From Terebella lapidaria (Eukaryota; Annelida; Polychaeta; Terebellida; Terebellidae), in contig OX424562.1 in NCBI GenBank assembly GCA_949152475.1, positions 24,428,209-24,492,208 of the forward strand: a stretch of DNA of 64,000 bases, given 5' to 3'. Both the position numbers and the translations under genes were made by a program. Shown here piece by piece: positions 53,270 through 64,000 of this stretch. Below the pieces are notes generated by a model. The model made no database searches, was not told where the DNA came from, and worked only from the letters and a program-made list of their open reading frames with translations. Position 1 is the stretch's first letter; every line of letters starts with the position of its first letter.

Positions 53270-53480
53270 GGTGACAGATTCCAGTGGAGTGGTGCCTGCG
53301 TCACTGCGGCGTGTCCAGTGCTCGTGTGGCTATCTCCGGCCGGCCGGACCCCTATCGCGAGGCAGCGCACACCTCCTGCACTCGCTGTCCATCATCCCCC
53401 GGGCGATACGAGTGTTTTGTGCTGGAGAGGAAGGCAGGAGCGGAGGGGCACAGTTAGGGTGCAGTAGAAAAGAGTGGGTG
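53270..53480 (-). promoter_or_regulatory. GC-rich upstream region of the receptor gene
   Basis: Directly before the receptor ATG the sequence turns GC- and CpG-rich (for example CGGCCGGCCGGAC near 53335), unlike its surroundings. No TATA box found. A promoter or 5' UTR is inferred from position and composition. Confidence 0.4.
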
Positions 53481-56400
53481 CCGCCAAAATTATAACATAT
53501 TTGGACGGGGAGAAAATAAAGCACTGTTTTATGGCATTTTGCATGCAATGGTGCGCCTCCAGCCCCCAGCTGCGCTCCGTGAGAGGGTTAAATATTTCAG
53601 GAGTGTTTCGTCGTCTGGGGATCTACCAACTTGTTGTAACCTAGTCGCGCCAAAATCCAAGCAATGAATGGTACCGGTCTCCGGAAGGGGCGGTGCAATT
53701 GTTACTTGGGACACTACCACAAGCCGTGGTCTCAATCTTGGCCCTGCCATAAATATTGATTGTGACGGCAAGATGTTCTGATTAATTCAATTTGTGTTAG
53801 TGTGCAACTGTTGTTTTGGGTTGGCTGGTGCGTGTGGGGCGGACGGTGGAGGGTGAGGTTCCTCCGGTAACCTTGCGGATAGATTGGTCCACTGGGGTCC
53901 AGAAGATCTATTCCCTACTCCGCATGCCGTTAGTCGGGGAGTTTTAATGGGCAGGCGGCTCTTATGAAGAAACAATCAGGTTGTGTTTTATGCAAGATAG
54001 ATAGGTCAATATTCTACGAGGAGTCGGTCCTCTTCCGTGGCTGGCTGGAGTCAATGGAGGTGTAAGTTTACACTGAGCGGACTCGAAACTTTCCGGGGGT
54101 CTCCATCGACAGAATCGAACCTGTCGACGCGATGATCCAAAGGAGGATACCACCTCCATTCAACAATGAATTATTGAACATTTTCTTCATATCGTGTGCG
54201 AGCCGCGTTAGCTGCAAAAACAAGGCTTCACATATCATGCATTTCCTTAGGTCCTAGATATTTTATTGATAATTGGCATATAATCCACCATTAGTAATAT
54301 CTCTTTCCTGTAGTGTTTCTTACCGATACTATGGCATAATGATTACTGCACCAGCCGAGATATATACCATGATGATGTTGCCTGGATTTATTGTTTCCTC
54401 CGAACGAAGATCGGCGGACACTATGGATTTGCGATCGTCGCGCGGCCGCCAACATGAACGCTGTACAGAGCGCAAATCTGAACCGATTCTAATATTTTTT
54501 TATATGGACATGACTTATGGTAACGTCACGACACCTGTCGGTTTGGGTTGCCAAAGCAACCAAATTATACACTCAAATTGGCCTGTTTGGAACACATGGC
54601 TCGTGAACGCTCTACAAGTGAGAGTTTTTGATGAATGATCAAGAAATCACACAAACTCGATGGGAAAGACAGTCACACAAAACCTATCGCTGTTCAAAAT
54701 GGTGAAGTAAGTAGTAATAGGTTAACGGGTTAATTTATCACAAGCATGTGAAATATCCACTTTGATGTGACCATATATCCTGTACCATAAATGCAAATGG
54801 CAATGGATTCCTGCTCAGAATAGAGAACTGGTATTTTTGGTGAAAACAGAACAATAGCATAAGTCAGTATTAGTTTAATTAGTTAAGTATATTATTTACT
54901 ACAATAAGAAATAGTTAAGGAAACAAACATTTATTATTGGGCTCAGTAACATAAAGGATCTGCTCAGTAGAGTTTATGACTGTAGTAATGTTGCGATTAC
55001 TGGATAAGTTAATACGAAGTTCACAAGTTAAGTCTATTATTGTCCACAATAAAAAAAATAGTTAAGGGGAGAAACATTATTATTGGACTAAAGAAGGCAT
55101 GGATTTTGTTCAGCAGAAATTTTAGGGCTGTAATAATAATATTACTTAGTTAATATCGCTAAATTACCATATAGAAAATAATATTGGCTTATATGAGGAT
55201 ACTGAAATCGACAGTAATGGTGGGGATTCAGCAAGGATTTATATTCCAATCTTGTGATACGGCTTGTGACAAGCTTTTCGGAAAATTATTCGATTAATGA
55301 AGTTGATCAATTCAGTTACTTAGTGGGTTAAGAGTATTACTACAACAACAAAATTGTTAAGCCTTGACATTGAATAAATGTATCAACTAGACTAACTAAT
55401 ATCATATTTTTCATGTGTAAACTAATTTTGAACCAAATCGATGATAGGGCATCAGAGGGATGCACCCACGCCGTCGTCGGCGACCGGAGAGCTTCTGGTT
55501 CTCTTACTGGTCGTGTCCGCAGTATCTGCCGAGTGCTTGCATAGTTGTATATAATTGTAATGGGGCTGATGGAGTTTCCCCGTTAATTAAACGACAAATG
55601 TGGCATTAACGAGATTGCGATAAGACCATGAGAAGCAAGATTTTATGGCGCAATGGCACTGAACACATAGTATATTTTGCACCAATCAAAATAGCTACGC
55701 GATAGCATCAATATGACATACGTATGAATAAAAACACAAAGACGGGGAAAATATCAAAGTACAAGTAGATCTCGATCTACGACGAAATTTCATATCCGAG
55801 TATTTCGGACAACTTCTGGAGATTGTCATTTCGACAGTATTTTCTAGGATGGATACAACACAATGTAGTTTTGTGTGTTTGTGTATTTACTCGACATTTC
55901 CTCAAAACAGAAACGGCTACTTGATATACATAATATATCATTATTCATGTGTATTATTGTACTTTTTATATAATATAACAAACTGAAAACATTGTTCAAA
56001 TCAAACAAAATACGATACACAAACATTCACACACTTCCTACTCTAGAAGACCTACCAATGCTGCATGTCGAATTGGGTTGCTCCCTCTGGAGCCCGGGAA
56101 TGATGTTATTGCAAGACAGACTACCTCATGGACATTGATCTTTGACAAACCACTGTTGCAGAAGACATGAGACGTTCGGCGTAATTGTGGATGTTGTCCG
56201 TGGTTTAATTTCGTTATCGTGCCTTACCTTGTCCAGACGGCAGGTGCCACGAATCCCTGTGTTCCATCACATTTTAAACGATAAACTGATTGGAGACTAA
56301 TTCCGCCGTTCGTTTATTCAATTATAGAAACTGTAATCATCGCGTTGCGTCCACCGAGGCGTCCGTAGAGATTTTCTTGTAAGCGCTATATATGCATTTC

Positions 56401-58662
56401 TGCACACAGAGCATGGTAATGGCCTCGATACCTTGGTGACCATAGAAACAAAATGATGTCATTGCCATCAATGACTTCTCATTGATTTTGTGCGATGAAA
56501 TTTTACCACACATAGTCCACAGGGCAATTCCAGTTGTGCTCAGTTTTGCTTCACCCCCTTACAACCAAAGTTTGACGAGTGATCACCGATCTTCAGCTAT
56601 ACCGAAGTGGTAATCAAATTGTTGTCAGACACAGATCTTGCAAGGAAGAATTGACTACAGCAATATGTCCTAAGGGGATCATGTTAAATTTGCGAAACAG
56701 TTTTACTCCGAGGGGAGCATGGATGGGTGTACTACATAATGATTGGTGATCCAGTATCTGGACAAACGCTAACATATCATACATCATACGAAAAGGGAAC
56801 AAAAAGCTTTTCTGTTGAGCTATGTCTTTCCTCACACATGTGGAGAAAGCATGCCACAACAACAATTTTAGGTTCTTAGTCCATAATCATGCAATACCGC
56901 TGATAAGGATATTTTGAGGTAACAAGTTGTTACCTTCTGCTGTATTCGTATTTCTCTATATTGACCCATATGGTTCTTATTTCCCCTTCTAAGCTTCCTG
57001 AACATGTGATGGGCCCATGCGAACCCCAATATAATTATACCTTCCGAACAAGGTCGGTGGATACCATGAATTTACAATGGTCGCGCAATGGTGAACGCTC
57101 TGCAGCTCATATTTGTAATCCGATTCCGATAGTTTTTTTTTTTGCGTCGACATTTCCAATTGTAAGACACATATGGTTTGTGAATACTATAGGAGTTATA
57201 ATTTTTCCAAACTCGATGCGACATTGGAAGAAATGACAAAGCAATGATATAATACCTTCTAACCTCCTGAACATATCATGAACCCATGCTAATCTCATAA
57301 TAATCGTATCTTCTGGACGAATGTCCGCGGATACTACGGATTTAAAATCTTCGGGTGTGCTTTATTGCAGCCCTTACGATTTTTTTATTTGGATATATGG
57401 TAAGACATAGCCACAATCGTAAGCATTGTGCTGGGTCCTGAGTTCACACTGGTCTTCAGCACCGTGGCATTGTGGCAATTCGTTGAAGATTTTGAACGAC
57501 CAGATTCGTCCCATGCAGAAAAGGTCTTCTTGGGCACCACAATCGGACATTACCAGCAACTCTACTGAATACTCACAATGATATGCAACAAGGAGGCAAG
57601 TTCAATTTGAAAACTTGTGTAACTATTAGTTGCATGCGACTGGAGTGCTTGTTCAATAATAATGAAATTTCCCGCGTGTTAGACTCAACATTGGCTTGTT
57701 TTCAAAACAACGCCTACCTACTGTATTAATAGATATGGAATATCAATACGACGTTAGAAGGTGGAGAGCTTAGCTGGTTAGTTTTTCTGGTGCATGCAAA
57801 TGTAACAGAACTTGCAATATAACAGCCATGAAATTTGGATATTTTACCTTCCAGTGAACATGATACAGCTACTCAAGTTTACGGCATAATTATTACAATC
57901 ATTATCTGATATTTGCTGACATTTCATCATTTTCATTTCGCACCTGTCACAAGATTATGTTTTGGTCAATGAGGATTTCAGTTTATATCATTACCAATAG
58001 GAACATTTGTAAATACCATGGGCAATGCTTCTTCACACTTGCTGAGACCTTTATCTACCTCACTATATGTTTATCAGTAGTGTATCGATCATTACTAGTG
58101 CGTATGCGTGGTATGAAAGTGAATGAAAATTACTGAACTCAATAGTCCATGAAATAGATGACAAAATTATTACAATTTAGCAACCAGAATCTGATGACAT
58201 ATTTTGTGATTTTTGCAATTATGATATGATGTTACCACTGAAGAGAAATCAAGTACTCATATGCACAGTGTATTATATTATAATTTGTAAGTTGGAATAG
58301 GAAGACGGGATATATTCTCTATTTATATTTTGGTGCTCTCACAAAGAGCGACATATCCTTTGTTGTCTTTTGACTCTATGTTGTATAGAGCCACTAGACA
58401 TCATCTTCAAATCTTGCGATTATAGCTGTCTGAAATTTGGTAGAAAATTGCCTCGTTTGACTCTCAGGTAAAGTAAGCCAAGTTAATATAGAATGATAGC
58501 ATTTAGCATCACAAAAATATAAGCGAAAAAAAACAGTGTAAGTCCGGGTATAGTTTGTTGATATATGATGTAGTTTGTTTGGATCTTGTGCAAATATCAC
58601 GAACATTATTTCTCTGCTAGACAGGAAGCTTTCCCTTGTCGAGTTCAATAATACACATCACC
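53481..58662. other. Non-coding, dispersed repeats
   Basis: No gene recognised in about 5 kb. Related blocks occur at 54330-54500, 57000-57190 and 57255-57400 (a pattern like CGAACGAAGATCGGCGGACA then a run of T). 54870-55110 carries the A/T repeat also found at 45430. Open frames such as 54273-54638 fall inside these repeats. Confidence 0.4.
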
Positions 58663-59393
58663 TTAAGGTTGTTAGCTCCTTTTGGACCCGAGCAGAGGGG
58701 CTAAAATTTGAAATTTGTTTGATGATTTTCAGATTCTTGAACAATCATCAATATGAAAAAATATCCAAAACATAAAAAATTCGGATTAAATATTTTGTTT
58801 AGTGTGGAATTATGGGTAATTTTACCCCCAAATACCAGTAATTGTTGGCCATTTTCACTGTAATCAATATTCAATGAAAATATGTGAATATATATCTCTG
58901 ATTTTTTCTTGGTTTAACATCAAACCGCTGTGCATGTCTTTTTTATATAAAAAAAATATGGGGGTCACCATGCTAATTCTCTCTCTACAGGTATCAATAT
59001 GAGTCCAGAACAGAAAATTTCACCTAAATTTGCTGAAATTTTGATAATTTTTCACCGACATTCACAAATAAATAGCATGGTGACCCCCATATTTTGCTCT
59101 ATCAAAAACATGCATATCGGTTCGTTAATAAATAAGCAAAAAAAATTATAGAAATCTATTCACAGGCTTTCATTGAATTGATTTTAGTGAAAATGGCCAA
59201 AAATGACCCATTTTGCTGCTATGTTAGGGGTTAACATTACCCATAATTCCACACCAAAGAGAATATTTGCTCCGACTTTTCTGTTTCGGAATGCCCAGTT
59301 ATCATATTGATGATTGTTTGATAGGCTGAAAATTATCAAACATTAGATTTATATTCCCCTCTGCTTTGGTCCAAAGGGAGCGAACATCCTTAA
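58663..59393. mobile_element. Large TTAA foldback element
   Basis: TTAA at both ends (58663-58666, 59390-59393). Ends GGTTGTTAGCTCC and inverse GGGAGCGAACATCC. Arms of about 310 bases with ATGGGGGTCACCATG-type centre sequence, shared with the element at 22101-22525. No ORF. Confidence 0.8.
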
Positions 59394-60557
59394 AATAATA
59401 TATCTTTTATCCACAACCAGTTCCATTTGTTTTCAAATTACAACCAATTGGAATAATGAAGCGAGATATTCTGTATGGTTTCAATAAAGTAACTCAGTCT
59501 TGTATCAATAAGTATTCACCCCTTAGTATATTGTAGAACCCATAACGATGAAGATACAGTACACACTGGTGTAAAAGCCCGGGTGCTGACTGCTGACGCG
59601 GGGTGATTTTTATACGCCAATCCTCAACAGCGACAGGTCCTAGATCACCGCTGCCATGAATCAGTCGCAGACAGCTGCTCGCACTCTACTTGTCGTCATC
59701 TTCGGAAAGACAACCCGAGGAGAAATGTGAAACCGAAGAGTGAAGCATCAATAACATCACGAGGAGATCTATACGATGCGTAACTCGTTGCTTTGCAAAA
59801 ATTAGCCCAAGGGTAAGATAGGTTACAGGACAATTTTGGTTTGAACACTCACAGGTGATATAATGACCTTGAGATTTACCAATCGAGTTAATCTTCATGA
59901 ATTCCAATGTCGCCATTAGGTGTGCTACGACAAGGATATGTTTTACCAAGACTTATCGCTGCGTTTAAGAAATTCTATGGACGTCATCATGATCTGGTTG
60001 ATAAATACAGCAAATCCATGTCTTCCATGCAACTAGATCTATTTTCATGTTAATTTTGGGGAATTCATGACGGGTGCCACTAGTGGGGCAGGAAATGCTC
60101 ACTCTTTCCGGAACACCTGATTTCACCTCCTGATGGCCATTTACGGGGGTTCATGAGTTTCCCTGTCATTTTTGTTTTCTCTCACTTCGTATGCCTGATA
60201 TGACTTTCTGTCCCCGGACTATGAGATTGGATAACGGACCCTGTTTTGTTTGCTCGGAATACTTGATACTGGGTATTGATTCCACGTCTATATACGACTT
60301 CCTATATCCTCATATATTATGGACAAAACCTCTGGCTACAAATATTTTGCATGTAGAGACCAATTCACACTTTTCAGGTCCCCGCGATTTTGAGATTCAG
60401 CCTTCAAGGTCGTCTAATGTTAACCTCAATGTCACCAAAAGATCACCATATATGACTTCTTATATACTTAAGGACAAACGTAAGTCGTATGTAGAAGCGT
60501 TTTCGTCGCATATATAGCAATTCGTGTATCGGATCTTTTTGGGCCTCTTCAGCCCAT
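59394..60557. repeat. Non-coding, inverted dispersed repeats
   Basis: 59975-60075 is the inverse of 31134-31225, and 60085-60165 the inverse of 39685-39765. A plus-strand frame at 60191-60517 is unrecognised. Confidence 0.45.
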
Positions 60558-61145
60558 ATTTTTGACATTAGAGCGTTGGGGGCGAAGCCCCCAACCCTCT
60601 ACATGTCTATGTGCTGACTTTTTCATGGAGGTTTCATGCCAACCTATCGACGCCCGTCTTGGCATGTAAACGTTTAGAAACCTACTTCAAATGAGAATTT
60701 TCTTCGTCCTTGACATGAAATCTCTCGAATTGATGGTAAACTTTGAATATTCCACACATGTATAATGCATAAATCGATGTGTTAGGTTTGAGAAAATTAC
60801 GCAAAATGCTGAGATTGTTTGGAAAACGTCAAAATGGCGGAGCCGATGGAAATTGACGTTCCCAGAATGCAAAGCAAATTTTACCGCAATGACGCGTATT
60901 TTGGAGCACACAATCTCCTGTGCAGCATCCATGTAAGCTTGCGTGTGCCGTGTGGCATTCCACGGTCTTATGAAGCGAACACAACGATTCGTCTGCGATG
61001 CCACGGCTACATTTACCATAATTTGACGTATTTTATATGTCAAGGTGTTGGGTTTGCGAAGCCTTCAGAAAATCCTTTATATTTTAAACCGGTCTTTTCA
61101 TTAACCCAGTGGGCATATATGTTAATTATCATGATATCAGATGCA
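60558..61145. repeat. Right arm of the 44-kb-separated inverted repeat
   Basis: Inverse of 15924-16500. Contains a perfect hairpin at 60575-60595 (GTTGGGGGC, GAA, GCCCCCAAC). Confidence 0.8.
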
Positions 61146-61175
61146 AATATTCCTCATAGTTTAAAATATTTTTAA
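60819..61175 (+). pseudogene. Unrecognised ORF, right copy (MEIDVPRMQSK)
   Basis: 118-residue frame starting MENVKMAEPMEIDVPRMQSK. Compared with 15808-16206 it keeps GAHNLL and differs at about one residue in ten. It ends after ISDA, where the other copy runs into an intron-like stretch. It looks like a first exon after a GC hairpin upstream region. Family unknown. Confidence 0.45.
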
Positions 61176-62149
61176 GGATATTTCATTAAGGTTCAATACC
61201 ATTTTAGCAGGAGTATCTGTTTCATTGAGTTCAAAATGAATGTTTACTTATTAGAAAAATATGAATGAAGTAGGCCTATGCTTTCATCATAATATACGGG
61301 AATGAATTGGAATCATTTAAGGGAGGATATCATGGTAGCATTTTTATTTGGAGGGGGGGGGGGGTTACATTGAGTAGAATACATTCCGCTGTCTAGGGTG
61401 CTGATGGTGTGCTCGAGCTCTAATGTCGACTCTCACAGTTAGCTGTATTTTCTTGTTAGTCTTTCCAGTGAATCAAGGCACTAAATCTCTGTATAAGCAA
61501 TGTTGAGGACCCAAATTAGCATTTTATTAAACAAGAAGCTCAAAACTGATCAGATAGTTTTCGAGAAAACAGCCAAAAAACTGAATTTTGGGCCTAAATT
61601 TTGAGAAAACAGCCAAACAACTGAATTTTGGGCCTAAATTTTGTTCCTATGGATCGATTTAAGACACACTCTCTATACAAACAATGTCGAGGACTGATCA
61701 GATATTTTTCGAAAAACAGCCAAAAACTGTTTTTTAGGCCTTTTTGGTCTTTTGAGTCTAGATATTGAGCCTTTCGTGTGATACAAGGCACTTCATCCTT
61801 ATACACAATATATGTCAAGGGCCCCATTTCGGATGTTTTAAAGAAATATTCTCCAAACTGATCAGACAGTTTTTGAGAAAATGGCAGCCAAAGAACAAAA
61901 TTTGCTATCTTTTGTTGAGGATGACCACCATTTTGAAAAAAAAGAAATTAAATAACAAAACAAAAACACTTTCCTGTAAGTATGTTTAGCTATTATTTTG
62001 CCAAATTTTAAAAAGATTCGTCCGTAAACTTTAAAGATAGAAATGTGAACGGACGAACGACGTACGGACGGACGCAACGCCACGGCAATAGGTTATCGGA
62101 CCATAAATCCGACCTGTAACATAAAATTAGCCTAAAGGCTATGGAAGGT
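61176..62149. repeat. Non-coding with short tandem repeat
   Basis: A 13-G run near 61351. Around 61563-61640 the unit GAGAAAACAGCCAAA..CTGAATTTTGGGCCTAA is duplicated in tandem, with weaker copies to 61870. No gene. Confidence 0.5.
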
Positions 62150-63125
62150 TAGCCCTTATATCCGGTGACCTTGAAAAAAAGGTCACAGGTCAAATTCAAT
62201 GTCTCAAACATTATCAGCAAATCATTTCCTGTATATCCAGAATTGATTTTCAAGTTGCAAAGTCGATGATAAGCGAGATATCAACAATTTTGTGCTCTGA
62301 CCTTAAAAATAAGATCAAAGTTCAATGTCATGAGAATATTCAGTATATATCATTTCCTTTATGTGTACAATTGACTCCGAAGCTCTAAAGTCGATTATCA
62401 CGATTATAAGTGAGATATTAGACATTTTGTGATCTGACCTTGAAAATGAGGTCAAATTCAAGATCATCAAAATATTCGGCATACATCATTTCCTGCATGT
62501 CCAAAATTGATTCCCAAGCTATGAAGTCTATAATAAGCAAGATATTAGTCCGTTTTGCCGTGACCTTGAGATTAAGATCAAATGTCAAGGTCAAGATCAT
62601 CGGAGTAATCCGTATATATCATTTCCTATATATATATCAAAATATATCAAAATATTCGGCATACATCATTTCCTATATGTCCATAATTGGTTCCCAACCT
62701 GTAAAGTTGATAATAAGCGAGTTATTACCTATTTTGTGCTCTGACCTTGAAAAAAAAAGATCATCAGAATATTCTTACTATATCATTTCCTATATGTGCA
62801 CAGTTCATTCTCAAGTTGTAAAGTCGATAAAAAGCGAGATATTACCCATTTTGTGTTCACGGGTGTCACGTTGTTTTTGTAATAGGCCTAGTTCAAGGTC
62901 ATCAGAATATTCAGCAAATATCATTTCCAATATGTGCACAATTGATTCATAAGCTGTAGAGTCGATAATAATTAGTGATATATTAGCCAATTGTGCTCTG
63001 ATCTTGAAAATAAAATCAAAGGTCAAGTTCAATGTCATCAGAATATTCGGACTATATCATTTCCTATATGTGCACAATTGATGCCCAAGCTGTAAAGTCG
63101 ATAAAAGCGAGATATTAACCATTTT
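62150..63125. repeat. Satellite array, inverted relative to 46131-48200
   Basis: About seven diverged units carrying TCATTTCCTATATGT and AATTGATTC.CAAGCTGTAAA, the inverse of the intron satellite. Unit spacing is irregular, and one unit is broken by a block GGGTGTCACGTTGTTTTTGT that recurs at 63625. Confidence 0.85.
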
Positions 63126-63239
63126 TGATATATCCCGAGTTCTGAGTTGTCAGTCTTCCTAGGATAAATCAGTGAAATTATTCTGAGACCGGTTAAATTA
63201 TTCTGAGACCGGTTACTATGAAGTATCCCACACATCAAG

Positions 63240-63400
63240 TATTCGCGGTTAACTCCATGCTAGAAAGGTTTTTGCCGTGCTAAAAAGGTTTTTGCCGTGC
63301 TAAAAAAGTTAATTCGATGCTAAAAAGGTTTGTGCCATGTTAAGAAGGTTTCCGACATGCTAAAATCGTTTCCGCCCGTGCTAAAAACTGGGCGGAATGG
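63240..63400. repeat. ~21-bp minisatellite
   Basis: Six to seven imperfect units of GCTAAAAAGGTTTTTGCCGT. Confidence 0.8.
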
Positions 63401-64000
63401 TTGACAAACTCGCTGAAAACTACTGTTTTGAATTCAAACTTGGCGGATTGGTTTGCAAACTGGGCGCATTGATTTACAAACTCGTTGGTAACTCATTCTG
63501 GATTTCAAACTTGGCGGATCGGTTCATTAACTACTTGGCAGCATAGTGCAACCGTAGGAAACAGATATTCGAGCAATGGTGGCTCGTAATATATATATAG
63601 GCCTTTCGTTGCAGGAAAATGTTCACGGGTGTCACGTTGTTATTGTAATAGGCCTAGGCCTATGTGGTTTCATGTACAGACCGCAATACAAATTAATTCA
63701 AGAAAAAAAGGCGTGAATGTATCTGGGCACTGAATCTGCCTAAATTTATGTGCGTATCAATCTGGGAGCACGAAAGGGCAATCGGCTATGTTCACGAAAA
63801 TGTGGGCCTATTGACCATGAACAACACAAGTTAAAAATATTCAAGTTCATACATGGATTAACGCTAGATGATGGCTACATTCAACATGTTCGAAATTAGT
63901 AGGCCCCTATTTCGAACAGGGTGAAGTTAAAATGCAAAACTTGACTATATGCAACACAAGTTAATAATATTTAGGTTTACACATGGATTGACGAGATAAA
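63401..64000. other. No gene recognised
   Basis: GGCGGATTGGTTTGCAAACT-type short repeats at 63430-63540, then plain A/T-rich sequence with a dispersed block at 63620-63650. Confidence 0.4.

Noticed and set aside
54273..54638. Plus-strand 121-codon frame
   Set aside because: Lies in a dispersed repeat related to 57000-57400, whose copies do not keep the frame.
15924..61145. One giant 45-kb transposon bounded by the inverted pair
   Set aside because: The interior contains a host receptor gene and many unrelated insertions, and the arms lack terminal features or flanking duplications. Two independent copies are more likely.

Overview
The window is eukaryotic, not bacterial. It is AT-rich, its coding sequence is split by GT/AG introns, and most of it is nested transposable elements. 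The mix points to a marine invertebrate, most likely a lophotrochozoan such as a mollusc: an I/Nimb-type LINE carrying an RNase H domain, a CR1-like LINE, Gypsy elements, TTAA-flanked foldback elements, tRNA-derived SINE heads and an invertebrate nicotinic-receptor gene. The species assignment is inference. All comparisons were made by eye, with no alignment or database search. Layout: (1) 1-8132 is a minus-strand Gypsy LTR element. Its 3' LTR is cut by the window edge, its 5' LTR is complete, and it has PBS, PPT, gag, protease and an accessory ORF with two C2H2 fingers. Reverse transcriptase, RNase H and integrase are almost wholly deleted, yet the LTRs differ at only one position I could see. 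It looks like a recently mobilised deletion derivative. A short motif (core CTTCCGCGAACG) is arrayed upstream of a TATATAAG box both in the LTR and in front of the accessory ORF, and again inside gag. (2) 8133-16560 holds copy A of a dispersed segment with an unrecognised gene fragment, LINE tails, foldbacks, an old LINE split in two, and a third copy (C) of the gene fragment. (3) 16858-20812 is a DNA transposon with a DDE-type transposase ending in a PHD-like finger and containing three 40-residue tandem repeats. (4) 22101-31670 is copy B of the segment, broken by a nearly complete 5.7-kb LINE (24337-30050) with a 14-bp target duplication and by further 5'-truncated copies of that LINE. (5) 31774-40440 holds a RecQ-helicase fragment, more LINE tails, a decayed CR1-like LINE, a decayed Gypsy pol and SINE heads. 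(6) 41695-53269 on the minus strand is the only clear host gene: a nine-exon nicotinic acetylcholine receptor subunit, 458 residues, all splice phases consistent, with an unusual M2 pore segment. Its 6.6-kb third intron holds a ~133-bp satellite rich in nuclear-receptor-like half-sites. (7) 53270-64000 is mainly non-coding: a GC-rich upstream region, a 731-bp TTAA foldback, an inverted partner of the 16-kb repeat, and an inverted block of the same satellite. Most of the window is mobile DNA acting on itself. The LINE family supplies the truncated tails, and the LTR element probably depends on an autonomous relative for enzymes. The receptor gene is the only part with an evident organismal role.
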